This document shows, piece by piece, positions 1 to 9,555 of a DNA stretch of 64,000 bases (position 1 is the first letter of the stretch; every line of letters begins with the position of its first letter). The notes under the pieces are model-generated. The model was not told the DNA's origin, searched no databases, and worked only from the letters and a program-made list of their open reading frames with translations. The DNA is from Rhizobium sp. WYJ-E13 (GTDB lineage Bacteria > Pseudomonadota > Alphaproteobacteria > Rhizobiales > Rhizobiaceae): contig NZ_CP076854.1 in assembly GCF_018987265.1 (NCBI RefSeq), forward strand, positions 1,054,001-1,118,000. Reading direction: 5' to 3'. The translations under genes were made by a program, and so were the position numbers.

Positions 1-1038
1 ACGGCCTTGAAACCGGACGGTTGCCTTGTCACGGCGCATGCCCATATCCGTCGCGACGAACCCGACAGAACCGGTTTCGACTGGAATAATCCGTTTGGCG
101 TGGGCACGATCAAGAAGGTTCTGTCGAACCTGCCTGATCTTGTGCTGGAAGAAACGATCGAGACCGAGCTTTACGCGGTCCATCGGTTCGCAAAGCGCAA
201 GACGCCAACACCGGCCGTGCGCGTCGAACCTCACGGCGTCCCTCTCGATGCCGATGTGGCCAAGCACATCATCTGGGGGCCGGCCGGCGTCGATCGCGGA
301 GCGGCATGGACGAACGAGATTACGACTTCGGTTCCTGTGCTCATGTATCACAGAATTGCGATCGACGGGCCGGACGCACTCAGTCGATTTCGAGTCGCGC
401 CGGAGGTCTTTCGCAAGCAGATGCAGTTCCTCCGGCGGCAGGGCTATTATACGCTGACAGCCCAGAACCTGGCCGCGCTGCTGCGTGAGGGAAAACCCAT
501 CCAGGGACGTCCCGTCGTCCTGACCTTTGACGACGCCTATCTCGACTTTCTCACCGACGCCTTCCCCATTCTGGCTGAGAACGGGTTCGGCGCAGACGTC
601 TTCGTGGTAACGGACAAGGTCGGCGGCCGGTCGGATTGGGATGCCGCCTACGGGGAGCCGGCCCCGCTGATGTCCTGGGCCGACATCAGGATCCTGCAGC
701 AGCAGGGGATCTGCTTCGGATCCCATTTGGCGTCTCACAGGCCGGCAAGTTCACTCGACAACGCTACATTGCTGGGCGAAGCGGCTCTGTCGCGCGATGT
801 GCTCGAAAGCCGGCTGGGCGAAGCTGTGACGTCCATCGCCCTTCCCTTCGGCTCTAGCGATTTCCGCGTCCCTGGCATTCTTGCTCACGTCGGTTACGAG
901 ATCGGCTTTTCGACAAGGCCCTCAAGGGCGAGCTCTGCCGACCATGCGCTTTCCCTGCCACGCCTTGAAGTTCGCGGCGACCTACCGCTCAAGGCCTTTG
1001 CCGAGCTGATGGGCCGGCCCGATGCGTTCATTGGATAG
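1..1038 (+). CDS. Methyltransferase tail plus polysaccharide deacetylase (5'-truncated)
   Basis: The reading frame is open from the first base, so the gene begins outside the window. The first ~65 residues resemble the end of a class I SAM methyltransferase. From about residue 110 a NodB-type polysaccharide deacetylase domain follows: VPVLMYHR opening, TFDD metal/catalytic motif near residue 177, and a SHxxSH-like segment (SHLASHRP) near residue 242 that supplies metal-binding histidines. Rhizobial proteins are known that join glycosyltransferase, methyltransferase and deacetylase domains, and this is probably the tail of one. It likely modifies a surface glycan. It is followed after 6 nt by a glycosyltransferase gene on the same strand, which supports a polysaccharide role. 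The substrate is unknown. Confidence 0.8.
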   Translation, partial: TALKPDGCLVTAHAHIRRDEPDRTGFDWNNPFGVGTIKKVLSNLPDLVLEETIETELYAVHRFAKRKTPTPAVRVEPHGVPLDADVAKHIIWGPAGVDRGAAWTNEITTSVPVLMYHRIAIDGPDALSRFRVAPEVFRKQMQFLRRQGYYTLTAQNLAALLREGKPIQGRPVVLTFDDAYLDFLTDAFPILAENGFGADVFVVTDKVGGRSDWDAAYGEPAPLMSWADIRILQQQGICFGSHLASHRPASSLDNATLLGEAALSRDVLESRLGEAVTSIALPFGSSDFRVPGILAHVGYEIGFSTRPSRASSADHALSLPRLEVRGDLPLKAFAELMGRPDAFIG

Positions 1039-1044
1039 CAAGCA

Positions 1045-2130
1045 ATGAGCGCCGATTTCCTCCCTTTAGTCACGGTCGTCATTCCGGCCTACAATGCCGA
1101 GAAAACCCTTATTGAAACGCTTCTGAGCGTATCGAACCAGACCTATGAATGCCTCGAGATCCTCGTGGTGGACGATGGTGCACAGGACAAAACCTACGAA
1201 CTGGCAAGCGAATATCGCCTCAAAGATCCGCGTGTCAAAATCCTGCGACAGGAAAATGGCGGCGTGGCACGTGCCCGCAACCACGGAATCCACGAAGCGA
1301 CCGGAAGCTACATCGCGCCGATCGATGCCGATGATCTCTGGCACCCACGCAAGATCGAATTGCAAGTCCAAGCTTTGGCAAACTTACCCGAAGGACGAGG
1401 GGTCGCCTACAACTGGTATGCGGCAATCGACGTTGATGATGTGATTTTCAGCCATTCGAGACCTGTGCTGTACAAAGGCAACGTCTTTGAAATCATGGCT
1501 CGGGAAAACTTTATCGGCAACGGCAGCACGCCGCTCATGCCTCGCGCGGATGTTCTGGCATGCGGTGGCTATGATCCGGCGTTGCGTGATCAAAAGGCCG
1601 AGGGATGCGAAGATCTGAAGCTTTATCTCGCACTTGCCGAAAGGCTGCCTTTTGCTGTGGTTCCTGGTTTTCTGACCGGATACCGGTTCACGCAGGGAAA
1701 CATGTCGAGCAACGCCTACCGCATGCTGAAATCTCATACCCTGGTGATGGCAGAGGTCAGGAAACGCTATCCGCGCCTTGCCGCCGCTGCCACCACGGCG
1801 GAATTCGATACGGCACGGTGGTATCTCAACAAAGCGATTTCCAGCGCAGACCAAGATCAGATCAGGAAACTGGCGCCGATGATTGCCGGACGGTTCCCTA
1901 TGAGACTCGCCGTCCATGGCGCTCGCCTCGTCTGGCATGCGGCCAAAAGTCGAGCGCGGCGACTGGCAAATCGATCGCCAAGGCGTCCAATACCATCTGC
2001 CCCGCCGATACGAGACGGAGCGATAAGGATCGCATTTCCCGAAAGCGGCACATTGTTCCCTGATGGTTTTGAGGCAGCTGCTATCGGTCAGGCTGGCGAG
2101 CCCATCAAGCCGCACGCCGGTGATGCATGA
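1045..2130 (+). CDS. Family 2 glycosyltransferase
   Basis: GT-A fold glycosyltransferase of 361 residues. It opens with the family 2 pattern VTVVIPAYNAEKTL, has VVDDG near residue 38 and an acidic metal motif IDADDLWHP near residue 93. The latter part has GCEDLKLYLALAERLP and GNMSSN, both also found in the glycosyltransferase at 3880-4992, so the two are paralogs. There is no clear membrane segment; the last ~70 residues are basic and low in recognisable structure. Its stop overlaps the ATG of the following ABC exporter by 4 nt (ATGA), so the genes are translationally coupled. It probably adds a sugar to a glycan that the exporter moves. Donor and acceptor cannot be told from sequence. Confidence 0.88.
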   Translation: MSADFLPLVTVVIPAYNAEKTLIETLLSVSNQTYECLEILVVDDGAQDKTYELASEYRLKDPRVKILRQENGGVARARNHGIHEATGSYIAPIDADDLWHPRKIELQVQALANLPEGRGVAYNWYAAIDVDDVIFSHSRPVLYKGNVFEIMARENFIGNGSTPLMPRADVLACGGYDPALRDQKAEGCEDLKLYLALAERLPFAVVPGFLTGYRFTQGNMSSNAYRMLKSHTLVMAEVRKRYPRLAAAATTAEFDTARWYLNKAISSADQDQIRKLAPMIAGRFPMRLAVHGARLVWHAAKSRARRLANRSPRRPIPSAPPIRDGAIRIAFPESGTLFPDGFEAAAIGQAGEPIKPHAGDA

Positions 2131-3869
2131 CGACGATGCGAAAATCCGTTTCCGGCAAGCCAACAGGTGCCTTCAACCTGGTCATCGCGGCCCGTTTCCG
2201 AGAGCTTCTGCAACTCGTTCCGGGACTCCGGATGAAGACCTTAGTGATGATCGCAGTTGGCATCCTGAGCGGTCTGATGGAAATGGTCGGGATCACCTTT
2301 CTTGTCAGCCTCATTTTTCTCCTCGGCCAGCAGGGTTCTGCTTCCGGCACAGCTGTCGGCTGGCTTCCCGCATTTTTCGGTGATTTCGATACCGCAATCT
2401 CGAAGCCGATGCTGGTCACCATCCTCATCTGCGCGATCGTCCTCAGGATCGCGCTGGGCTTTGCCAACTCCATCATTGCAAGCACTGTCAGCCATCAGAT
2501 CAGCGATCGCATCCGGCGCCGTCTCTATTCAAAAATCCTGGCGATCCCATTCCAGCGCTTTCAGCGTTACGAGCGCAGCGACATCATGAACGTGATCGCC
2601 ACTGAATCCTATGCCGTCGCTTCGGCTCATGCGAGCCTTGTTCGCCTCGGGATCAGTCTCGGCACCATCGTTATCTTCGGCGCCGGAATGCTTGTCATGG
2701 CATGGCCGATCGCGTTGCTCGGACTTGTCTTCGGCGTTGTCCACAATCTGACGCTCGGTCTGTTTGCCAATGCCTATCGGCGTATCGGCGAGACCGCCCT
2801 TTCGGCGGTGGAGGACTTGACGCAATTGACCTGGACCACGCTTCAGGCCTTGAAGGCGGTGAAAAGCTTCGGCCTGGAAAAACGCCATGAGAGCATTTTC
2901 AATGCCCTTTCCAAAGATGTCGGGCAAGCCTGGTCCCGTTCCGACCGTTTGGGCGCGGCAACGTCGCTGTTGAGCGAGGCGCTGACATTCGGCGTGATCC
3001 TGACGATCATCCTGTCTTCACAGTTTCTCCCCGTGGATTTCCGCGCAGCATTGTCGGCCACCGTCCTTCTCTACAGGCTTCAGCCGCATATCAAGGACTT
3101 CGACTCGCAGATCCTTGGCCTCCATGCCCTGGAGGCCTCCTTGCAGAACGTTCTTACGATAATTTCCGAAGCGGACGATGCGCGACAAGCCTCCGACCGA
3201 GAAGAGCTGCGACATCTGCAAGGTGAGATCGTTTTCCACGATGTTTCCTTCTCTTATGAAGGCAGCAGCGTTCCGGCCATCAGCCACGTCAGCTTCTCCA
3301 TCAGAACAGGAGAGACGACCGCGCTGACAGGGCCAAGCGGCTCCGGCAAGACAACCATCCTCAATATGCTTCTCGACCTCATCCAGCCGACGGAGGGTCG
3401 CATCACCCTCGACGGCAAGGATCTTTCGACCATCGAACGATCAAGCTGGTTGCGGCAGCTTTCAGTCTCAGGCCAGGATGTCGAACTGATGGAGGGCACG
3501 GTTCTCGACAATATCCGCTTCCGTCGCGAGATCTCCGAAGCTGCTGTCCGCTGGGCCGCCGATATGGCCTGCGCGACTGAGTTTATCGAGAAACTACCCT
3601 ACGGCTTCGACGAGTGGCTGGGCGATGAGGCGATAAGGCTTTCGGGCGGCCAACGGCAGCGCATTGGCCTGGCGCGGGCGCTTGCCGGCCGGCCTGAGAT
3701 ACTGCTCCTGGACGAAGCGACAAATGCGCTCGACGAGGCGACGGAAGCGCGGGTGCTTTCTCTCCTGCTTAAGGAATATCAGGGCCGAACGCTGATTATC
3801 GTCAGCCACCGACCGTCCGTCGCCAGCCTGATGAAGCATCAAATCTGCCTCGTCCCGGCTTTGGCATAA
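2127..3869 (+). CDS. ABC exporter, fused membrane and ATPase domains
   Basis: Half-transporter of 580 residues: an N-terminal membrane domain with about six hydrophobic helices (residues ~30-330) and a C-terminal ATPase. Walker A GPSGSGKTT lies near residue 400, signature LSGGQRQRIGLARAL near 505 and Walker B ILLLDEAT near 527. It would work as a homodimer in the inner membrane. There is no peptidase C39 domain. It starts inside the stop of the upstream glycosyltransferase and ends 10 nt before a second one, so export of a glycan or glycolipid is the most likely job. Export of another hydrophobic compound cannot be excluded. Confidence 0.88.
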   Translation: MTTMRKSVSGKPTGAFNLVIAARFRELLQLVPGLRMKTLVMIAVGILSGLMEMVGITFLVSLIFLLGQQGSASGTAVGWLPAFFGDFDTAISKPMLVTILICAIVLRIALGFANSIIASTVSHQISDRIRRRLYSKILAIPFQRFQRYERSDIMNVIATESYAVASAHASLVRLGISLGTIVIFGAGMLVMAWPIALLGLVFGVVHNLTLGLFANAYRRIGETALSAVEDLTQLTWTTLQALKAVKSFGLEKRHESIFNALSKDVGQAWSRSDRLGAATSLLSEALTFGVILTIILSSQFLPVDFRAALSATVLLYRLQPHIKDFDSQILGLHALEASLQNVLTIISEADDARQASDREELRHLQGEIVFHDVSFSYEGSSVPAISHVSFSIRTGETTALTGPSGSGKTTILNMLLDLIQPTEGRITLDGKDLSTIERSSWLRQLSVSGQDVELMEGTVLDNIRFRREISEAAVRWAADMACATEFIEKLPYGFDEWLGDEAIRLSGGQRQRIGLARALAGRPEILLLDEATNALDEATEARVLSLLLKEYQGRTLIIVSHRPSVASLMKHQICLVPALA

Positions 3870-3879
3870 GGAAGAGGCG

Positions 3880-4992
3880 ATGGATCGAGGAGACGCTTTT
3901 TATTCCACCCTGCCGCTGGTTTCCGTGGTCATTCCGGCCTTCAATGCTTCGACATATATCGAGCGCACGCTTCGATCCGCTGCGCGCCAGACCTATCCGG
4001 CACTGGAGATCATCGTCGTCAATGACGGGTCCACTGACGACACGGCAAAACTGGTCGAGCAAATAGCGATGACGGATTCACGGATCCGCCTCCTGTCCAC
4101 CCCAAACCTCGGTGTAGCTGCCGCAAGGAATACCGGAATCGAGGCATCGTCAGGTCGATTTGTGGCATTCCTTGACGCGGACGATCTCTGGCACCCGACG
4201 AAAATCGAGAAGCAGGTAAACGCTCTCAATCGCTTGTCCTCGCAGTGGGCTGCGGTCTACGTGCTGCATTATGTCATCAATCATGACGACGAGATCATTC
4301 GACCCGGCGGCTCCAATGTCGCACGAGGATATATCTATGCCCGACATCTGACTTTCAAATATATAAGCAATGGAAGCGCGCTTCTTGTCCGACGGGACAT
4401 TGCACTCGAGATCGGTGGGTTTGATAGCTCCTACGCAGCAGCGGGTATCGGAGGCTGCGAAGATCTCGACTTCGAACTCAGGCTAGCCGCACGTTATTGC
4501 ATCGAAGTCGTGCCCGAACGTCTGGTGGGATACAGAGAGTATCCGGGCAATATGTCATCCAATCACGTACGAATGGGCAAGGGTGCCTTGGAAGTCATCA
4601 GGCGCTCACTAGCCGCAAATCCGCAGCTTCCGAGATACGCAGCCAGGAGCGCTGTCGTACTCACTCAAAGATATGCATTCCGGCAGTATAGAGAAGCCAA
4701 GAGCCTGCATCTGTCACTCATGATTGCTTGGGCGATTTTTCAAAAGGATCCACGTTTCATACTTGGACTCGCATTGCAAACTAGCCGGCGCCTCATGAAG
4801 CGACGACTCACTCTCAAGACAACGGCGGCGAAGGTTGAAGATCCGCCGCAATGCAATAAACCGAGGTTCGACGAGCAGATCACCCCTTCGCATGTCAAAT
4901 GCCCGGAGGGGACCGTGCGGTCACGACGTCATCTGATGCGGCTGACTGCCGTGGATATCAAGCTGAGTTCAATCTCTGAGAGAGCCGAGTGA
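3880..4992 (+). CDS. Family 2 glycosyltransferase
   Basis: GT-A fold protein of 370 residues with VSVVIPAFNASTYI at the start, VVNDGSTDDT near residue 46 and FLDADDLWHPTKIEKQV near residue 97. It shares GGCEDLDFELRLA and GNMSSN with the gene at 1045-2130, which suggests duplication within the cluster. The ATG is preceded by an AAGGAAGAGG ribosome site. It lies 10 nt after the ABC exporter and is the last gene of this plus-strand run. The C-terminal ~60 residues are basic and unlike the family core. Role: sugar transfer in the same glycan pathway, by context. Confidence 0.87.
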   Translation: MDRGDAFYSTLPLVSVVIPAFNASTYIERTLRSAARQTYPALEIIVVNDGSTDDTAKLVEQIAMTDSRIRLLSTPNLGVAAARNTGIEASSGRFVAFLDADDLWHPTKIEKQVNALNRLSSQWAAVYVLHYVINHDDEIIRPGGSNVARGYIYARHLTFKYISNGSALLVRRDIALEIGGFDSSYAAAGIGGCEDLDFELRLAARYCIEVVPERLVGYREYPGNMSSNHVRMGKGALEVIRRSLAANPQLPRYAARSAVVLTQRYAFRQYREAKSLHLSLMIAWAIFQKDPRFILGLALQTSRRLMKRRLTLKTTAAKVEDPPQCNKPRFDEQITPSHVKCPEGTVRSRRHLMRLTAVDIKLSSISERAE

Positions 4993-5035
4993 AGAGCTCC
5001 CCCGGCGCTGAAATCACCATAAGACCACGTGACCT

Positions 5036-5986
5036 TTAATGCCCGTCAGGCGGCACGTCAGATCTGGACGTGACGTCCACCATGTTCTTGCGATGGAAGA
5101 TGAAGAGGCCTGCGAGAACGATGATGAGCGAGCCAACGAGGATCTGCTTGTCGGGCAGTTCGCCGAAGAAAATGTAGCCAAGGACGATTGCCCAGAGCAG
5201 CAGGCTATATTGGAGCGGCGCAAGCAGGGATGCCGGCGCAAGCTTCAGCGCACGCGTGATCATCATATGCGCGCTACCCGCGACGATGCCGAGCGCCAGC
5301 ATGGCGGTGAAGTCGAGTGCGGAGGCGGCGCGCCAGTTGCCAATACTCAGGATCAGACCTGTGACCAGCGCACCGACCGTCTGCCATGTGACGAGTGTGA
5401 CATCGCCCGTCTGCCGCAAACGGCGACCAAGGATCAGCGTCAGCGCGAAGGAAAGGCTGCCGATCACGCCGAAGATCGATGGCCAGGACAACATGGCCGT
5501 CGAAGGCCTCAGTGCAATCACGACACCGATGAAGCCGATGATGACGGCGAGCCAGCGACGCCAGCCGATCGTCTCGCCGAGGAAGACGTGCGAAAGAGCC
5601 GCGACATAGATGGGACCGGCCATGTAAAAGGTCATGACATCGGCAAGCGGGAGATAGGCAACTGCGGCGTAGAAGAAGGCGACGTCACCCGTCGTCAGGA
5701 TCACGCGCAGGATCTGCAGGGGCACACGCTCGACCTGAAACAGCGAGCGAGGTCCTTGCCTGGCGATCATCGGAGCAAGGATGAGAAAGGAACCGAACGA
5801 GCGGATCACCAGAACCTGGCCGACCGCAAAGCTCGCCACCAGCCATTTGCCCATGGCGTCATTCAGCGAAAACAGCAAATCGCCAAGCAGCATCAGAAGG
5901 ACACCGAAGAGCGCTGCGTTTCCCGCGATCCGGCTGACGCGCAAATTCATGATTCGTCCCAATCGGTTAGGTTTCTTTTCTCCCAT
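5036..5986 (-). CDS. DMT-superfamily (EamA) permease
   Basis: Integral membrane protein of 316 residues with about ten hydrophobic helices arranged as two EamA repeats, typical of drug/metabolite exporters. The segments LFGVLLMLLGDLLFSLNDA and TFYMAGPIYVAALSHVFLGE are characteristic. Two starts are possible: ATG at 5986, or ATG at 5950 beginning MNLRVSRIAG, which has a GGGACG element upstream. The gene faces away from the ROK regulator at 6249, with a 262-bp gap between them. The substrate is unknown; amino acids or small metabolites are usual for the family. Confidence 0.88.
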   Translation of the reverse strand: MGEKKPNRLGRIMNLRVSRIAGNAALFGVLLMLLGDLLFSLNDAMGKWLVASFAVGQVLVIRSFGSFLILAPMIARQGPRSLFQVERVPLQILRVILTTGDVAFFYAAVAYLPLADVMTFYMAGPIYVAALSHVFLGETIGWRRWLAVIIGFIGVVIALRPSTAMLSWPSIFGVIGSLSFALTLILGRRLRQTGDVTLVTWQTVGALVTGLILSIGNWRAASALDFTAMLALGIVAGSAHMMITRALKLAPASLLAPLQYSLLLWAIVLGYIFFGELPDKQILVGSLIIVLAGLFIFHRKNMVDVTSRSDVPPDGH

Positions 5987-6159
5987 AGAACTTCATCCTG
6001 CCATCGTCGATTCCTGACTGAGGATTTTCATGACAGAACTCTAATCACTGAGAGGAATTCCGTGCTTGTCCGGCGTCGTCAATCGCGTCGATGGCGGCGA
6101 CACAGCCGTTAAAGTGATATGTGAAGAGCGACCAGAACAATAGGCATCAACTGTCGCCG

Positions 6160-6208
6160 CGATCACATTGAAAAGACTGAACACTTCTCCCCCTTCCCCA
6201 TGTGATCG
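6160..6208. promoter_or_regulatory. Inverted repeat upstream of the ROK gene
   Basis: CGATCACAT at 6160-6168 and its exact complement ATGTGATCG at 6200-6208 are 40 bp apart centre to centre, 40 bp upstream of the ROK start. The spacing is close to four helical turns, which would suit a dimer or tetramer binding on one face. It may be an autoregulatory site. No copy was seen near the hexosaminidase operon. Confidence 0.35.
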
Positions 6209-6248
6209 TCTTGTGGCAATGGTGAGGCTTAACCTCTGTAAAGACATC

Positions 6249-7451
6249 ATGAAAGCGATTTCAGGTACCAATCTCGAGCAGGCCAAGTCACACAACAGGC
6301 GTGTCGTGATTGAGGCGATCCGCACCAACGGTCCGCTGTCGCGCGCCGCGATCGCCCGCATTACGGCGCTGACGGCGCAGACGGTCTCAAACATCGTCGA
6401 AGAATTGCAGCGCTCGCACCTGCTCGTGCCTGCGAAAGCGCAGAAGCTTGCCCGCGGCCAGCCGATTATTCCCTATTCCATCAATCCGCATGGGGCCTAT
6501 TCCATCGGGCTCGAGCTTGGCCGCCAGCGCGCCAGCGGTGTGCTGACCGATCTCTCGGGCGCCGTCTGCGCGCGCATCGAACGCCATATCGAACATCCGG
6601 ATCCCGAACAGGCGATGCCGGTGCTCGGTTCAATTGTCGAGGATCTGCAGCAGGCATTTTCCTTCGATCGCGATAGGCTGCTCGGTGTCGGCATGGCCCT
6701 GCCCGGCCGTTATGCAGACGGAGGTATCACGTCACTCAGCCCGCAGAACCTACCCGGCTGGCAGGACTTCCCGGTCGGCTATGAGCTGGAACGGCGCGTG
6801 AAGGTGCCGGTGCTTGTCGAGAATGACGCAACGGCTGCGGCCATCGGCGAGCGCCTGCACGGTGTTGCCCGCGGCTTCAGCAGCTTCGTCTATCTCTTCC
6901 TTGCCGGCGGCGGCGGGATCGGCGCCGGCATGTTTCTCGACGGGCATCTCTACAAAGGCAGCCGGCACAATGCCGGCGAGATCGGCCACATCATCGTCGA
7001 GCCCCACGGCCGGCTCTGCAGCTGCGGCAAGCGAGGCTGTCTGGACCGCTACGTTTCGCCAACTGTGGCCTATGAATTCATGGGTATCGCCGATGCCGAG
7101 GAGCTTTCGCCGGATGAACTCGACGCGCTGATCGCCGGGCGTGAAGAAGGCCTCAGCGCATGGCTGGATCAGGCTGTCCAGCCCCTGCGTCAAACCATCG
7201 ATTTCCTTGAGCTTGCCTTCGATCCGCAAACCATCGTACTCGGCGGCAGTATCTCGACCATCATGATGCGCGGGCTTGCGGAGCGGCTGGAGCCGCTGCA
7301 CCTACCGATTGATCCGACCGGGGAAAGAACCATTCCACGCGTCATGATCGGCATGACCGGCAAGGATACTGCAATTCTTGGAGCGGCAGCCCTGCCGATC
7401 TTCTCGGAAACCAATCCCCGCTTCGACGTGTTGCAGAAGCCGATCGGCTAA
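6249..7451 (+). CDS. ROK-family transcriptional regulator
   Basis: Repressor of the NagC/XylR type, 400 residues from the ATG at 6249; the frame is open further upstream but the helix-turn-helix only starts here. Residues ~12-60 form the winged helix (NRRVVIEAIRTNGPLSRAAI). The rest is a ROK sugar-kinase-like domain with GEIGH and the zinc motif CSCGKRGCLD near residue 260. Such proteins bind a sugar or sugar phosphate and control nearby sugar genes. It converges on the hexosaminidase/transporter operon, which makes N-acetylglucosamine-type sugars a reasonable inducer. That link is inference. Confidence 0.88.
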   Translation: MKAISGTNLEQAKSHNRRVVIEAIRTNGPLSRAAIARITALTAQTVSNIVEELQRSHLLVPAKAQKLARGQPIIPYSINPHGAYSIGLELGRQRASGVLTDLSGAVCARIERHIEHPDPEQAMPVLGSIVEDLQQAFSFDRDRLLGVGMALPGRYADGGITSLSPQNLPGWQDFPVGYELERRVKVPVLVENDATAAAIGERLHGVARGFSSFVYLFLAGGGGIGAGMFLDGHLYKGSRHNAGEIGHIIVEPHGRLCSCGKRGCLDRYVSPTVAYEFMGIADAEELSPDELDALIAGREEGLSAWLDQAVQPLRQTIDFLELAFDPQTIVLGGSISTIMMRGLAERLEPLHLPIDPTGERTIPRVMIGMTGKDTAILGAAALPIFSETNPRFDVLQKPIG

Positions 7452-7453
7452 GT

Positions 7454-7476
7454 TCCGCCTCGCTTCCCGAGGCGGA
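7454..7476. terminator. Hairpin between convergent genes
   Basis: TCCGCCTCG and CGAGGCGGA form a perfect 9-bp stem around a CTTCC loop, starting just after the ROK stop and before the hexosaminidase stop. There is no T-run, so it may be a weak or bidirectional terminator. Confidence 0.5.
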
Positions 7477-7503
7477 GACCAAGCTATCCCTGTCGGGCTG
7501 TAG

Positions 7504-9525
7504 CTAGGATTGCTGCAGCCCGTAGAGCAGCGGCATCAGCCCGGCGAGCGCCTTGAAGCGTTCCCAGGATTTTGACGATGGCTTCGTCCAGCCCGCTTCG
7601 GCAAGGGCCGAAAGACGTGGAAAGACGAGCCGGTCGAAGACGGCGCGGTCCGTCATCGGCTCGGACCAGATGCAGGCCTGAATGCCGCGCAGCTTCTGTT
7701 TCTGTGTTTCGGTCCATCCACCGACCGGATCGAACGTATAGAGTTTCTCTGCGTCCGACGTGCCGGCCCAGCTCGCACCCGGTTCGTCCCAGTCCGGCCG
7801 TAGTGCCATATCGAGATAATAGACCTGCCCTGGGCAGACGACGATCTCATAGCCGCGGTCGGCAAGCTCGGCGGAGACTTCGACATTGCGCCATGAGCAG
7901 AGGTAGCTTTTCGCCTTGTCGATGACGTCGCCATGCGCCGCCTCCTCCCAGCCGCCGGTAATGCAGCCCTTGGAAGCCAGGAAGCTCTGGATGCGCTTCA
8001 GGAATTGCGCCTGCAGGATCGCCGCGCCCGAGCCATGGATGTCGTCAGCGCCATGCGTATTGGTGATGACATTCAAGCGCTTGGCATGCGCATCGACGAT
8101 ATCGTCGCCGGCGAGCGTACGCAGCCGCGCGAGTGCTTCCGGCGAGCCGGACCATGCGCCGAGCGGCACCTCGTCGGCGCCGATATGAATGGTTTTGAAG
8201 GGGAAAAGCTCGATGAGTTCCGAGAAGATGGTCTCGATGACCTGATAGGTCTTTTCGCGCGCCGGATTGATGCAATTATCCGGGAAACCCTGAACCGAAT
8301 AGTAGCTGCCTGCTTCCTCGGGATCGCGCAGATCCGGTATTGCCTGCAGCATGGCGTAGCAGTGCCCGGGTATATCAATCTCCGGCACGATCTCGATGCC
8401 AAGCTCCTTGGCATAAGCGACGATCTCGTGGATCACGGATTTGGTGTAGTAACCGCCGGTGCGCGCCGGACTGGAGCCGAGCAGTGGCGGCAAGGCAAGG
8501 CCATGGCCCCGCCACGCGCCGATTTCGGTCAGTGCCGGATAGGCATCGATCTCGACACGCCAGGCCTCGTCGTCGGAGAGATGCCAATGGAACCGATTGA
8601 GCTTGTTCCAGGCGAGCACCGCCATCAGCTTCCTGATTTCCGCCTCGCCATAGAACTGACGGGCGACATCGAGATGCAGACCGCGCCAGCCCATCGACGG
8701 CTCGTCGACGATCTCGCCGGAGGCCGGGAACTGGAAGGTTCGCGGATGCAGGCGCGCGCCGCGCCAGATCTGGCCGAGCGTGATCAGACCATAGAGGAAG
8801 CCGGTCCGGCTGCTCGCCTCAACGGTGATCGCCTCCCCTTTGAAGCTCAATCGATAGGCCTCGGGGCCGAAACCGTCAGCCTTCTTGAGGGTTACGGCTG
8901 CAGCGCCCTCAGCGGCCGAGCGGATAATGCCTTCGACGGCGAAGAGATGATCGACCAGCATTTTGAAGCTTTCGGCTGCAGCCTTTGCTTCCGCATCATC
9001 AGCCTGCAACGTGAAACCCGCTGGCAAAGCCTGTCTTGAGGCAACCGCCACGTAATTCGGCCAGGGAATGATCGACACCTGCACCGGCACGCTGGCCGGC
9101 ACGGGAAAGATCTCGGCACCGCGCTTCAATGGCGCGTTGCTGGCGGATGAACGTGTGGGTTCGAGCGCGAGCGAAACGGTGCTTCCATCCGCAAAAGCGA
9201 GATAGCCGCTTGTTGCACCATCCGTCCAATGGCGGAACTGCCAGCTCAGCGCATGGACCGAAATCGTCCAGGTCTCGCCAATGCCGAGAACGAAGCCCTC
9301 CGGCGGCTGGAATTCGGTGAAGTTCGACAGTCTCCTGGAGACCGTAGCTCCTTCGACGCTTCCGGCAGGATCGACACGCCCCGGTCCGCTGATGCAGAGC
9401 GAGAAGCCGGAAAGCGGTTCGGCGGTCAGATTCTTGAGGTTCAGGACATAGGAAAAATCCTTGCCATCAGCTGGCGGGTTCCAAAGGGTCTCGAGCCGCA
9501 AGGCATGGTGTCGCGGTGTGGACAT
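7504..9525 (-). CDS. Beta-N-acetylhexosaminidase (GH20)
   Basis: Family 20 glycoside hydrolase of 673 residues. An N-terminal sandwich region (~1-150) is followed by a GH20b domain and the catalytic barrel (~275-640). The acid/base pair is in HIGADEVPLGAW near residue 450, and GWRGLHLDVARQFY and WHLSDDEAW mark the barrel. No signal peptide is visible, so it should act in the cytoplasm on imported chitobiose or similar N-acetylhexosaminides. It is the last gene of a six-gene minus-strand unit with an Opp-type importer, matching a take-up-then-cleave scheme. The gap to the upstream acetyltransferase is about 30 nt. Confidence 0.92.
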   Translation of the reverse strand: MSTPRHHALRLETLWNPPADGKDFSYVLNLKNLTAEPLSGFSLCISGPGRVDPAGSVEGATVSRRLSNFTEFQPPEGFVLGIGETWTISVHALSWQFRHWTDGATSGYLAFADGSTVSLALEPTRSSASNAPLKRGAEIFPVPASVPVQVSIIPWPNYVAVASRQALPAGFTLQADDAEAKAAAESFKMLVDHLFAVEGIIRSAAEGAAAVTLKKADGFGPEAYRLSFKGEAITVEASSRTGFLYGLITLGQIWRGARLHPRTFQFPASGEIVDEPSMGWRGLHLDVARQFYGEAEIRKLMAVLAWNKLNRFHWHLSDDEAWRVEIDAYPALTEIGAWRGHGLALPPLLGSSPARTGGYYTKSVIHEIVAYAKELGIEIVPEIDIPGHCYAMLQAIPDLRDPEEAGSYYSVQGFPDNCINPAREKTYQVIETIFSELIELFPFKTIHIGADEVPLGAWSGSPEALARLRTLAGDDIVDAHAKRLNVITNTHGADDIHGSGAAILQAQFLKRIQSFLASKGCITGGWEEAAHGDVIDKAKSYLCSWRNVEVSAELADRGYEIVVCPGQVYYLDMALRPDWDEPGASWAGTSDAEKLYTFDPVGGWTETQKQKLRGIQACIWSEPMTDRAVFDRLVFPRLSALAEAGWTKPSSKSWERFKALAGLMPLLYGLQQS

Positions 9526-9555
9526 GGTCGTTTCTTTCTGTTCGGACTATGGAAA

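Noticed and set aside
5039..6112. A 357-codon open frame opposite the EamA permease
   Set aside because: The composition is that of an antisense frame (rich in Asp, Arg, Gln, His); the minus strand encodes a convincing membrane protein.
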